Source: Candidatus Zhuqueibacterota bacterium (GTDB lineage: Bacteria; Zhuqueibacterota; Zhuqueibacteria; Oceanimicrobiales; Oceanimicrobiaceae). From it: a stretch of 56,044 bases of DNA. Below are positions 46,162 to 54,241 of this stretch, one piece after another; the stretch's first letter is position 1; each line of letters starts with the position of its first letter. The translations under genes were made by a program, and so were the position numbers. The notes below the pieces were generated by a model. It was not told the origin of the DNA and ran no database searches. It saw nothing but the letters and a program-made list of their open reading frames with translations. The stretch spans positions 1-56,044 of the forward strand of contig JAJDAG010000052.1 in the NCBI GenBank assembly GCA_029262005.1, read 5' to 3'.

Positions 46162-46215
46162 TTCGCCAGTTAACCCTTGAATTTAGGCATGTTGCAATTT
46201 TTAGGAGAACCCTAC

Positions 46216-47214
46216 ATGCAAAAAATAAAATATTTAGCAGCATTCGTTACGGTCATTCTGTTGATATCCTCGGTGACAGCCTTCGCCCAGGATACAAAGA
46301 CTGGTCTGACCGGTGCGTCGTTTCTCAAGATTGGAGTAGGTGCCCGTCAGGTCGCACTTGGCTCCGCGGTAACCACCCTCCAGAATGACCCATCCATGAT
46401 GTTCTGGAATCCGGCAGGTATCTCTTCCGAGAAAACGCGTATTTCTTTCAGCCACAACGAGTGGCTTTTGGCCTTAACCCATGACGCAGTCGCTGCCACT
46501 TTTCATATAGACGGCATCGGCACCATCGGTGCCGGCCTTATCTATATCGGCGAGGGTGATATCATCGCCAACCGCGATGTGGCACCTACCGCTGACCTTT
46601 CAGATCTTCAGGCGGATCAGGCAACAGGAGCCAACTATAGCTTCTACGACCTCGCCGCAAATATCTCTATTGCCAGGCAGTTCACGGATAAGCTCGTGCT
46701 TGGCGCGAGCATCAAACTGATTCGTGAAAAAATCGATGACCTCAGTGCCACTGCAATCGCTGGAGACTTTGGCGTTATCTATAATACAGGTTGGAAAAAC
46801 CTGACGTTTGGTGCGCGTCTCACAAACCTGGGTGGCGATCTGGAATATTTTCAGTTCGGCGCACCCATTCCGTTGACCTTCGCCATCGGCGCTTCTTTTG
46901 ATATCGCAAGTGAAGAAGGCAACAAGCTTACCACATTTCTGGATGCAACCAAACCACAAGACAGCCCACAGCTCTATTTTGGAGGTATGGAGTGGGAAGT
47001 TCTGGAGAAGATTTCCGTGCGAGCCGGTTACAAATTCGGGTTTTCCGGTTCCAGGGACTCCTTTGGAACCAAACATACCGACGAAGGCGCTTCCTTCGGT
47101 GCGGGTCTGGTGTTTCCGTGGAGCAGCAATGTTAATCCACGTATAGACTACACCTATACAGACTTCGACGTTCTGGACAGCACGCACCGACTCTCTTTTA
47201 CGGTGTCATTCTGA
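46216..47214 (+). CDS. PorV/PorQ-family outer-membrane protein
   Basis: A 332-residue beta-barrel protein of the PorV/PorQ (UPF0164-like) family. After a signal peptide ending at AFAQ come FLKIGVGARQVALGSAVTTL and DPSMMFWNPAGIS, the family hallmark, then barrel strands ending in an aromatic residue (TVSF). PorV proteins shuttle type IX cargo to the surface. The ATG at 46216 has TAGGAGA upstream; an in-frame TTG at 46177 does not. It directly follows a gene for a sorting-domain protein, so this may be a dedicated partner. A strong terminator follows. Confidence 0.88.
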   Translation: MQKIKYLAAFVTVILLISSVTAFAQDTKTGLTGASFLKIGVGARQVALGSAVTTLQNDPSMMFWNPAGISSEKTRISFSHNEWLLALTHDAVAATFHIDGIGTIGAGLIYIGEGDIIANRDVAPTADLSDLQADQATGANYSFYDLAANISIARQFTDKLVLGASIKLIREKIDDLSATAIAGDFGVIYNTGWKNLTFGARLTNLGGDLEYFQFGAPIPLTFAIGASFDIASEEGNKLTTFLDATKPQDSPQLYFGGMEWEVLEKISVRAGYKFGFSGSRDSFGTKHTDEGASFGAGLVFPWSSNVNPRIDYTYTDFDVLDSTHRLSFTVSF

Positions 47215-47238
47215 TCTGAGACCAAATTGTAATCAAAC

Positions 47239-47281
47239 CCTGGCGGCGACCTTCCTGGTTGTCCGCCAGGATTTGTTTTTT
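47239..47281 (+). terminator. Intrinsic terminator of the TonB-PorV operon
   Basis: Perfect 8-bp stem, CCTGGCGG (47239-47246) and CCGCCAGG (47263-47270), 16-base loop, followed by ATTTGTTTTTT. It sits 24 bases past the PorV-like stop codon. Confidence 0.88.
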
Positions 47282-47353
47282 GTTTGTATCTTGGTAGTTG
47301 TATTTGTCAATATTTAGAAATAAATTGGACTCTCGCGGGCGAAAAGACTGATT

Positions 47354-47444
47354 CTGAGCGTAGTCGAAAACGGGACAGCAAATAATTAACCGCAATTTTT
47401 CACAGGCCATAGCGACGCACCCTGAGCCAAGCCGTAGAATGACG
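47354..47444. repeat. Short dispersed repeat, copy 1
   Basis: CTGAGCGTAGTCGAA at 47354-47368 matches the stretch at 49980-49994 in 13 of 15 bases. A second CCTGAGCC motif lies 67 bases downstream, as in the other copy (54 bases). This resembles short GC-rich repeats scattered between genes in many environmental bacteria. It fills the gene-free gap 47282-47509, where I see no gene. Confidence 0.5.
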
Positions 47445-47509
47445 ATGTCAGCAAAAAAATCCGCCTCCCCCCTCCTAATCCGCTCATACATTTCGAGGCA
47501 AAAACAATC

Positions 47510-49342
47510 ATGACTCTATATTGCCAGATCTCCCTGCAACTGTTTTTCTGTCTCCTGTTATCCATGCCAGGGTTCGGGCAGCCATTTCAACTGCAAACCC
47601 AGCAAGCTGGTATTAAGAACGCCTACTATGGCAATGGTGTTGCTGCTGCAGATTATAACAACGACGGCTTTATTGACATATACATGGTTTCCAGCGATCC
47701 TACCCACCCTTCCAGTCCGGGTTCCGCAAATTCATTGTTTAAGAATAATGGAGACGGCACATTCACGAATGTCGCCAAAGAAGCCAATGTAGAGGGCACT
47801 ATTGACACAACGACGATTCCTCAGAACAATCTGGTTGAGAATTTTGGCGCATCGTGGGGAGATTTTAACAATGATGGCAATGTCGATCTCTACCTGACTA
47901 ACAAAGGGGTCGATGAACTCTACGAGAATTTAGGTGATGGGACGTTCAGAGACATCACCCACAGCGCTGGTCTTGATTTGTTAATTCGTGACAGCTCAAC
48001 CGCTGTCTGGTTTGATTTGGATAATGATGGCGATCTGGATCTTTATGTTGGCAGCTATGGAGAGCATGGCCTCCCAACCAGTTCCGACAATGTCATGTAT
48101 CGCAACAACGGTGACGGCACGTTTACCAACATAACAGCCATGACGGGTCTCGGGGAATCCGGCTTCACTTTCGTCACGATGGTATTGGACGTGAACAGGG
48201 ACGGTGCGCCGGACCTCTATTGCGTGAACGATTTTGGTAACAACTTTTTTTATCTGAACAAAGGCGATGGCACATTTCGCGAAGCCACCCGGGAGTTTGG
48301 GTTGGAAAACAGTGGCCATGGCATGGGGGTAACGCTAGGCGACTACGACAACGATGGCCTCTTTGATATTTACCTTACAAACATTGCCGATGACCTGCAG
48401 CAGGAATGGAGCCCCTTGTTCCGACAAACGGGATCTGGATATTTTCAAGATGTTTCATCGCAAACGGGCACCGGCATCACATACTGGGCCTGGGGCTGTG
48501 AATTTTTTGATTTTGACCTGGACGGGGATCTGGATCTTTATGTCGTAAATGGAACGTTCGGAAACGCTTTCCATAATCTTCTTTTCCGGAACAATAACAA
48601 CGGCACCTTTGAAGACTTCAGCCAGCAGAGCGGCGCTGACGGACAGGCAGAAGCCCGGGGACTATGCATTGCAGATTTTGATAATGATGGCCGGCTTGAC
48701 ATGTTTGTTGCAAATATCCGAGCCACAGCACATTTGTATTTGAACTCAATGCAAGATGGGAATTATCTGCAAATAAATTTGATTGGCACTCAAAGCAATC
48801 GCGATGCCCGGGGAGCCGTGGTTAGAGTGACCGCAAATAACAAAACTTACCATCGCCCCAACGATGGCATTGAGTTCTACGGACAATCAAAAGTGCCCCT
48901 TCATTTTGGTTTGGGCAGTGCCCGGGTTGTGCAAAATATAAAGGTTGAATGGCCGTCAGGGATACGGCAGGAATTTCAGAACATCCCGGTAAACCAGACG
49001 ATTACGGTAAACGAGAATTCCGGCATGGTCACCCATGTAAGAACTGAGAACGGTTCCCTCCCCAACCAGTTTGTTTTGCTAAACAATTACCCTAATCCGC
49101 TTCAGAGCCACACTCTTATTCATTTTAAGGCGGGCGCTTCAGCCAATGTAAAAATTGAAATATACGATATACTAGGCCGGCTCATAGCCGCACCAGTGCA
49201 GGCACAGTTTGCTGCAGGTACGCATAGCATCGCATGGGACGGAACAGACAAAAACGGCCGTTCTCTGCCTGCGGGACTCTATGTACAGAAACTGACAAGC
49301 GGACGTTTTAAATCTTATCGCAAGTTAGCCATACTAAGATAA
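47510..49342 (+). CDS. CRTAC1-like FG-GAP/UnbV secreted protein
   Basis: A 610-residue exported protein. A signal peptide ends near GFGQ. Residues ~30-425 hold many FG-GAP/VCBS repeats with calcium-binding-like DxNxDGxxD motifs (DYNNDGFIDIYM, DFNNDGNVDLYL, DLDNDGDLDLYV, DYDNDGLFDIYL, DFDNDGRLDMFV), forming an integrin-like beta-propeller. An UnbV/ASPIC domain follows at ~425-500 (LGSARVVQNIKVEWPSG). The C-terminus is a sorting domain (LLNNYPNPLQSHTLIHF, ending KSYRKLAILR). It should be on the cell surface. Its stop shares a base with the next start (TAATG), so it is in an operon with the thioredoxin-like gene. Confidence 0.92.
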   Translation: MTLYCQISLQLFFCLLLSMPGFGQPFQLQTQQAGIKNAYYGNGVAAADYNNDGFIDIYMVSSDPTHPSSPGSANSLFKNNGDGTFTNVAKEANVEGTIDTTTIPQNNLVENFGASWGDFNNDGNVDLYLTNKGVDELYENLGDGTFRDITHSAGLDLLIRDSSTAVWFDLDNDGDLDLYVGSYGEHGLPTSSDNVMYRNNGDGTFTNITAMTGLGESGFTFVTMVLDVNRDGAPDLYCVNDFGNNFFYLNKGDGTFREATREFGLENSGHGMGVTLGDYDNDGLFDIYLTNIADDLQQEWSPLFRQTGSGYFQDVSSQTGTGITYWAWGCEFFDFDLDGDLDLYVVNGTFGNAFHNLLFRNNNNGTFEDFSQQSGADGQAEARGLCIADFDNDGRLDMFVANIRATAHLYLNSMQDGNYLQINLIGTQSNRDARGAVVRVTANNKTYHRPNDGIEFYGQSKVPLHFGLGSARVVQNIKVEWPSGIRQEFQNIPVNQTITVNENSGMVTHVRTENGSLPNQFVLLNNYPNPLQSHTLIHFKAGASANVKIEIYDILGRLIAAPVQAQFAAGTHSIAWDGTDKNGRSLPAGLYVQKLTSGRFKSYRKLAILR

Positions 49343-49953
49343 TGAAGACCTTGATTAATGAATATAGTCGAAATTTGTCAAACAAAGTTCTGACCCCCCA
49401 AAACACTGATGCCGTTAGATTTTGTATCGAGCGGCTTATCTGCAAACTGCTTCCTGCGGCCTGGTTGATTATTGCAATTCTCTTTCCTCCCAGTAACTCA
49501 TTTGCCAAACCTAGCGAAGATAAACCGCTGGCCAATATATCGGTGGTCAGCATTGATGGCGATACGCTGTCATTACAGGAAATCTGCAAAGACAAGCCTT
49601 CATTCATCTATTTCTGGGCCACCTGGTGCAAAACCTGCTCGAAAGAAATGACGGATGTGTTCAAGCTGCAAAACGAATTCGATCAGGACGTGCATACATT
49701 CGGAATTGCATGGAAAGATAATGCAGAGACAATCAAAGCTTATTTTAATAAAAGAGATGCTGTTTTAAAAAGCTACATCGACTGCGACGGCAGTGTTTTT
49801 GCATCTCTTGGAATCAGCAAAACACCCACGATGATGATCATCGATGAAAAGGGCAATATCGTATTTTCAGGTTTTGCTTCATTTCGAAAACTAAAACGAA
49901 TATTGAATAAACAGATAAAGCAATTACATGACGAGTCGGGGCGTCCTCTATAG
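49342..49953 (+). CDS. TlpA-like thioredoxin-fold protein
   Basis: A 203-residue envelope thioredoxin. A hydrophobic segment at about 36-50 is a signal anchor or signal peptide. The redox motif is WCKTC (C96, C99) in FIYFWATWCKTC, and the cis-Pro loop is ISKTPTMMIID. This resembles TlpA/ResA proteins that reduce disulfides or thioethers outside the cytoplasm. The start overlaps the stop of the UnbV gene. The downstream genes on the same strand encode a barrel-like protein and a propeller lipoprotein, so it may serve one of them. Confidence 0.9.
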   Translation: MKTLINEYSRNLSNKVLTPQNTDAVRFCIERLICKLLPAAWLIIAILFPPSNSFAKPSEDKPLANISVVSIDGDTLSLQEICKDKPSFIYFWATWCKTCSKEMTDVFKLQNEFDQDVHTFGIAWKDNAETIKAYFNKRDAVLKSYIDCDGSVFASLGISKTPTMMIIDEKGNIVFSGFASFRKLKRILNKQIKQLHDESGRPL

Positions 49954-49979
49954 GAAATCATGCTTCAACGGAGCCTGTC

Positions 49980-50046
49980 ATGAGCGCAGTCGAACGGCTC
50001 AGCATGCAGAGGCTAAACCGGATGTTTGTTCATCCTGAGCCTAGTC
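49980..50046. repeat. Short dispersed repeat, copy 2
   Basis: ATGAGCGCAGTCGAA at 49980-49994, followed by CGGCTCAGCATG and then CCTGAGCCTAGTC at 50034-50046. It matches the copy at 47354 in 13 of 15 bases and has the same second motif. It separates the thioredoxin gene from the barrel-like gene; an open frame across it is not a gene. Confidence 0.5.
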
Positions 50047-50170
50047 ATAATATAAGTGAACTCAGACAAGACCCTGACCACTCGAAGAAGTATTTCGCCG
50101 GACGGATACTTCTGGAATCATTCAGAAAAAATGATGCAGACGAAATATACATCTCGATAAGGAGTTAACG

Positions 50171-51136
50171 ATGAAATGCTCATACCTCATTTTCATTACG
50201 ATGATTTTTGTGTCGTTTTCAACAAACAAGTTCGTCCTTGCACAGGGCGGCGTTAGCTGAAGACGTCCGGCACTCCCGGGTGGGAGTTTATTGCAATACA
50301 ACAAGATCGTCCAAGGACAGCTAATTGTAGGCGCCAACTACGAATATGAATTTTTGACGGATCCAATTTATGGGACAAGAAGCATACCGAATATTAACCG
50401 TGAGCGCACCAACAACACAGCAACCTCTGTGTTTTTAAATTATGGGATGACCGAGAAATTCAGCCTCACTTTGCTTGTCCCTTTTCGCTCCGTCACCAAC
50501 GAAAAAATTCTATTTCGTGGGCAAAATGACGACCAGTACAATGGGGGTAAATATACACGGCACGCTTCAGGGCTGGGCGACATCGTCGTCATGTTTAACT
50601 ATGCTCTGCCACACTTATCGCCATTGCCGTCAGTGCTGGTTAGTGCGGGCGTCAAACTCGCGAACGCTTCAATCGATGCCACGGACAAATATGGTAAACG
50701 CTTTTCGGATAATTTACAAATTGGTTCCGGCAGCGTCGATCCGGTTTTAGCGCTCTCCATGTCCCAGCATTTCCATAAACTATTATTCTCCGCTGAGGCC
50801 TTCACCCGAATTTCGCTGCGCGAGAATATCTACGGTTATAAATATGGCAATGAACTTCATGGCATCCTGTCTGCAGATTATCCTGGAGATATGTTCTACG
50901 GCGGCCTTCGCTTTAACTATTTACTGGTTACAAGAGATCACTATCAGTACGGAAAAATAACGCGTGAGCGTGGCGGGACCTGGTTTTATGTCGCTCCCAA
51001 ATTGGGTATCAAAGTGCTTGATGATTTAGATTTTGACATCAGCATTCCTATGGCGATTTACCAGAATGTCAACGAAAGCCAGCTCACCTCCTCCTATCAA
51101 ATTCAGATTAACACGGTTTACCACTTAACATTTTGA
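50171..51136 (+). pseudogene. Outer-membrane barrel-like protein with in-frame TGA
   Basis: The ATG at 50171 has a strong AAGGAG site and encodes a signal peptide ending FVLAQGGVS. Codon 30 is TGA (50258-50260). The same frame then goes on with RRPALPGGSLLQYNKIVQGQ and 281 further residues to a normal stop, giving 321 positions in all. The body looks like a beta-barrel 'transporter' (SVFLNYGMTEKFSLTLLVPF, GLGDIVVMFNYALPHL, ending INTVYHLTF). With the TGA read as stop, only a 29-residue signal peptide is made, unless translation restarts at TTG 50291, which would leave no signal peptide. Point nonsense mutation, sequencing error or readthrough are all possible. Other genes here use TGA as stop. 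Confidence 0.75.
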
Positions 51137-51199
51137 CGGTGATGGCCTCGTTTGAATACGGACAATGTACTTAAATCAGCATCAATCAGGTAATCTGAA

Positions 51200-52294
51200 A
51201 TGAAAAGAAAAATGACTGAAACGACGAAAATTTTCTACAAATTACTGCAAGTGATGATGATGCTTGCAATCGTTGCCGGCTCGACACGTTGCAATCTATA
51301 TGTAAACAGTGAAGCGCCGACAAATTACTACGAATTCACGGATTTTGACATTCTCACACTTGGCAAAAATATTTCCGACATGTTAATGGATCCCGTACAA
51401 CCCTATCTCTATCTGGCTGACTATGGAAATAATGCCGTGTTGCGTATTGACATCAGCGGTGAAATGAAAGTGGATCGCAAGCTGGTTTTGGGCTCACACC
51501 CTATCGCCCTAGATATTACACCAAGTCAGAACAAATTAATTGTCGCACTTAATGGTGAGTCGAACCTGAAAGTCATTGATCTGGCCACTTACACCGTGGT
51601 GGACGAAATCCCGGTTTCCCTGGTCGGTCTAAACGATCTGGTTTGTGCCACTGATGCACATTTGTTCGTTTCTGCTTACACTGAAGCCAATGTGGTTTCT
51701 CTGAGCCTCCCCGGAAAACAAGAACAGAATGAAATTATTCGCTCGGGTGAACTTCTGGCCAGCGTCGATGGCAATAAAATCTTCGTGGCCTCAAAAAATA
51801 TTGTGCAAAAATACGATCTAAGTTCCGGCAACACGACCCAGGAGGCCTGGTCCGCCCCCTTTGGATTTCAAGCTAAGATCAACGACTTTGTCCTCAGCCC
51901 GAATGGCGAACAACTTTTCCTGTGTCTTGCTGACGTAGATGACCATAAAAATGTACGCGATGTGCTCGCCTTTAGTGCTGCAGATCTAACTTTCACTGGA
52001 AAATATGAAGTTAAATCCGCTGGCATGGGGGTCGCAGTCAGCAAAGATGGGAGCCGTGTTTTTGTTGCACCGACTGAAGCTGATGGAGCCGGTGTGTTCG
52101 TAGTAGAATTTGACGGAGCAACCAAACTTGAAAAAGATTATTATTTGGTTGCAGGTAACTTAAAAGCGAAAGGAATTGCGATAGATCAAAATGATGAATA
52201 TCTCTACGTTGCTATCGATTCTCCGGGAGATGATGACTCATTTGAGCCATACAATAATAATTCATTTGATTTGCAAAGAATTAAATTACATTAG
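51200..52294 (+). CDS. YVTN beta-propeller lipoprotein (YncE-like)
   Basis: A 364-residue protein. The N-terminal hydrophobic stretch with Cys31 (AGSTRC) looks like a lipoprotein signal, though its lipobox is not ideal. The body holds repeats of the YncE/lactonase propeller type: LYLADYGNNAVLRIDISGEM, NKLIVALNGESNLKVIDLAT, VAVSKDGSRVFVAP and AIDQNDEYLYVAIDS. It is the last gene of the cluster with the UnbV protein, thioredoxin and barrel-like protein. Its role is probably binding in the envelope. The ribosome-binding site is weak. Confidence 0.8.
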   Translation: MKRKMTETTKIFYKLLQVMMMLAIVAGSTRCNLYVNSEAPTNYYEFTDFDILTLGKNISDMLMDPVQPYLYLADYGNNAVLRIDISGEMKVDRKLVLGSHPIALDITPSQNKLIVALNGESNLKVIDLATYTVVDEIPVSLVGLNDLVCATDAHLFVSAYTEANVVSLSLPGKQEQNEIIRSGELLASVDGNKIFVASKNIVQKYDLSSGNTTQEAWSAPFGFQAKINDFVLSPNGEQLFLCLADVDDHKNVRDVLAFSAADLTFTGKYEVKSAGMGVAVSKDGSRVFVAPTEADGAGVFVVEFDGATKLEKDYYLVAGNLKAKGIAIDQNDEYLYVAIDSPGDDDSFEPYNNNSFDLQRIKLH

Positions 52295-52508
52295 TCGTGA
52301 TTTAGTAAAACTCAATATCAACCACTGTGCTTTATTTTCGGCCGAAAAAGCGTGAGCCGCTTTAAAGGTTTGCCTGATAAGGTCTGGTGGGGACTACCGT
52401 GAATAGCACTTATTTCAATTTCAGTTATCTTTTCAGACCGTAGTTTATTATTATTCCATTTGATTTTGATTATTTTCTTTGACAAGTAAGAGGAGCTCTG
52501 TATCATCG

Positions 52509-53300
52509 ATGAAAGAAAAACTAAAATATGCCATCTGGGCAATGGCTGTTGTAGCGGGAATCGTCACAGCTTTAACATTGGTTTTTAGAGTGGTCAAACA
52601 GGACTCTTTGGTTGCATCGCTGGAAGTCACGAAGCAGGAAGTCCGGTTGCAGGCAGTAGATGGTGTCGAACTTTCAGCCGATTTATACCAGCCGAAACTC
52701 GGCGACAACGAGGAAAAAAGCAAGTATCCTGGGGTCCTTCTTCTCAGTCCTTTTGCTGAATCCAGGGAAATGTATTCAGATTTTGCCACCGAACTCTGCA
52801 GAACGGGAATTGTTGTATTATCGGTTGATGTACGAAACTCCGGCGCATCAAAAACAGAACAGGAATCAGCCGCAGAAAGCGTTGCGAAGTTAGGATTTGA
52901 TGCCGATGCAGCAGTGAGCTATCTACAAGGCCTGGCAAATACGGCACCAGATCGAATCGCGATTCTTGGCACAGGCATAACAGCACGAAGCGCTTTGATG
53001 GTTTCAGATTTGGGAAGCAAGTTGCGGGGAGCAGTGCTGGTCTCAGCGCTGATGGACTCAACGGGATTTGACGTTATCCGCAATTCACCAGACTGCCCTG
53101 TCCTTGTGATAGTCAGCATTCAAGATGCCGCAGCAGCAATGCAGGCTCGAGACATCTATGAAGCCAGCCCTAATCCATTGAGTAAAATTGAATCGTATGT
53201 CAATTCCGGCACCGGCAGTGACCTGTGGGTTGCGCCAATAAAGTTTGAGATGATGTCTTTAATTACAGAATGGTTGACCAAAATACTTTCGAAATCTTAA
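52509..53300 (+). CDS. Membrane-anchored alpha/beta hydrolase-fold protein, no nucleophile
   Basis: A protein of 263 residues with an N-terminal membrane anchor (about 8-27) and an alpha/beta hydrolase domain of the dienelactone hydrolase/dipeptidyl-peptidase S9-like type: VDGVELSADLYQP, PGVLLLSPFAESREMYSDFA, VLSVDVRNSGAS. At the nucleophile elbow, where GxSxG is expected, it reads GTGIT (144-148), so Gly146 replaces Ser. The usual C-terminal His region reads NSGTGSDLW, also without His. It is likely a non-catalytic member. The start at 52509 is preceded by GAGGAG 13 bases upstream; TTG 52479 is in frame but less likely. Confidence 0.75.
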   Translation: MKEKLKYAIWAMAVVAGIVTALTLVFRVVKQDSLVASLEVTKQEVRLQAVDGVELSADLYQPKLGDNEEKSKYPGVLLLSPFAESREMYSDFATELCRTGIVVLSVDVRNSGASKTEQESAAESVAKLGFDADAAVSYLQGLANTAPDRIAILGTGITARSALMVSDLGSKLRGAVLVSALMDSTGFDVIRNSPDCPVLVIVSIQDAAAAMQARDIYEASPNPLSKIESYVNSGTGSDLWVAPIKFEMMSLITEWLTKILSKS

Positions 53301-53314
53301 ATAGGACCCCCATA

Positions 53315-54208
53315 ATGACAGTTCATCCATTTGTAGAATCTCAAAACTTGCATGGTCAACCTGCGGCATTAAAAGAGCGCTTAGAGGAAGATGGCTACCT
53401 CTTTTTTCGGAATCTCATCGATCCCAAACCTTTGCAAAATCTTCTTACTGCGATACTTGAAATTTGCAAAAAGCATGACTGGCTTATTCAAGGTTCAGCT
53501 TTAATGCAGCGTAGAGGAAAAAACGACGCATACAGCGGATACTTCGAATCTACTGCTGTCTATCGTGAAATCCAAAAATTGGAAAATTTTCACCTGCTCT
53601 CTCATCACCCAAGTATTGTTTCCACTCTCTCCGGTATTCTGGGGCAGCAGGTATTCCCACATCCACGCAATATTGCGCGCATTACTTTGCCTGATTCAGC
53701 AAAAATGACGACACCTCCTCACCAGGATTATGTTTTTATCCAGGGCAGTCAGGAGTCTTACACCGCTTGGTTCCCATTGTCCGATTGTCCCAAGGAGTTG
53801 GGCGGGTTGATTATGGCAAAAGGCACGCATAAGGATGGCATTTTACCAACCCATGAAGCCGAGGGTACCGGTGGTTTGTGCACGACTATTGACAATGAAG
53901 CACAAAAGTGGTTTGCCAGTGATTTTAAATTGGGTGATGTCATCCTTTTTCATTCCCTGACGGTGCACAAAGCCTATCCTAATATCACCCAAAATCTGCT
54001 GCGTGTTTCCTGTGATTTTCGCTACCAGCCAGTTGCAGAACAGGTTGTTGTGTGGGACACACTCCGCCCGCACATGCAACTTCATAGCTGGGAAGACATT
54101 TACTCAAACTGGGCTAAGGACAATCACAAATATTACTGGCATCAATATGAGTTACATGTCGTTCCAGGCTTAGATCCCTGGGACGTTAAACCAACTGTAA
54201 ATAGCTAG
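53315..54208 (+). CDS. Phytanoyl-CoA dioxygenase-family protein
   Basis: A 297-residue Fe(II)/2-oxoglutarate-dependent oxygenase of the PhyH type. The iron-binding triad is His136 and Asp138 (PPHQDY) with His218 (LTVHKAYPN), and the 2-oxoglutarate-binding Arg is R230 (LLRVSCDFRY). The N-terminal LEEDGYLFFRNLIDP is typical. The ATG at 53315 lies 15 bases after the stop of the hydrolase-like gene, so they are probably co-transcribed; a frame open to 53270 overlaps that gene and is not the start. Cytosolic. Substrate unknown; these enzymes hydroxylate lipids, amino acids or natural products. Confidence 0.9.
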   Translation: MTVHPFVESQNLHGQPAALKERLEEDGYLFFRNLIDPKPLQNLLTAILEICKKHDWLIQGSALMQRRGKNDAYSGYFESTAVYREIQKLENFHLLSHHPSIVSTLSGILGQQVFPHPRNIARITLPDSAKMTTPPHQDYVFIQGSQESYTAWFPLSDCPKELGGLIMAKGTHKDGILPTHEAEGTGGLCTTIDNEAQKWFASDFKLGDVILFHSLTVHKAYPNITQNLLRVSCDFRYQPVAEQVVVWDTLRPHMQLHSWEDIYSNWAKDNHKYYWHQYELHVVPGLDPWDVKPTVNS

Positions 54209-54241
54209 TTTCTGAATGAATTTATTAGAGGTTATTTCAAA

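Noticed and set aside
50258-50260. Reading TGA as Trp genome-wide (alternative genetic code)
   Set aside because: Several other genes in the window, such as the PorV-like gene, end at TGA in the right place for their family, so TGA works as a stop here.
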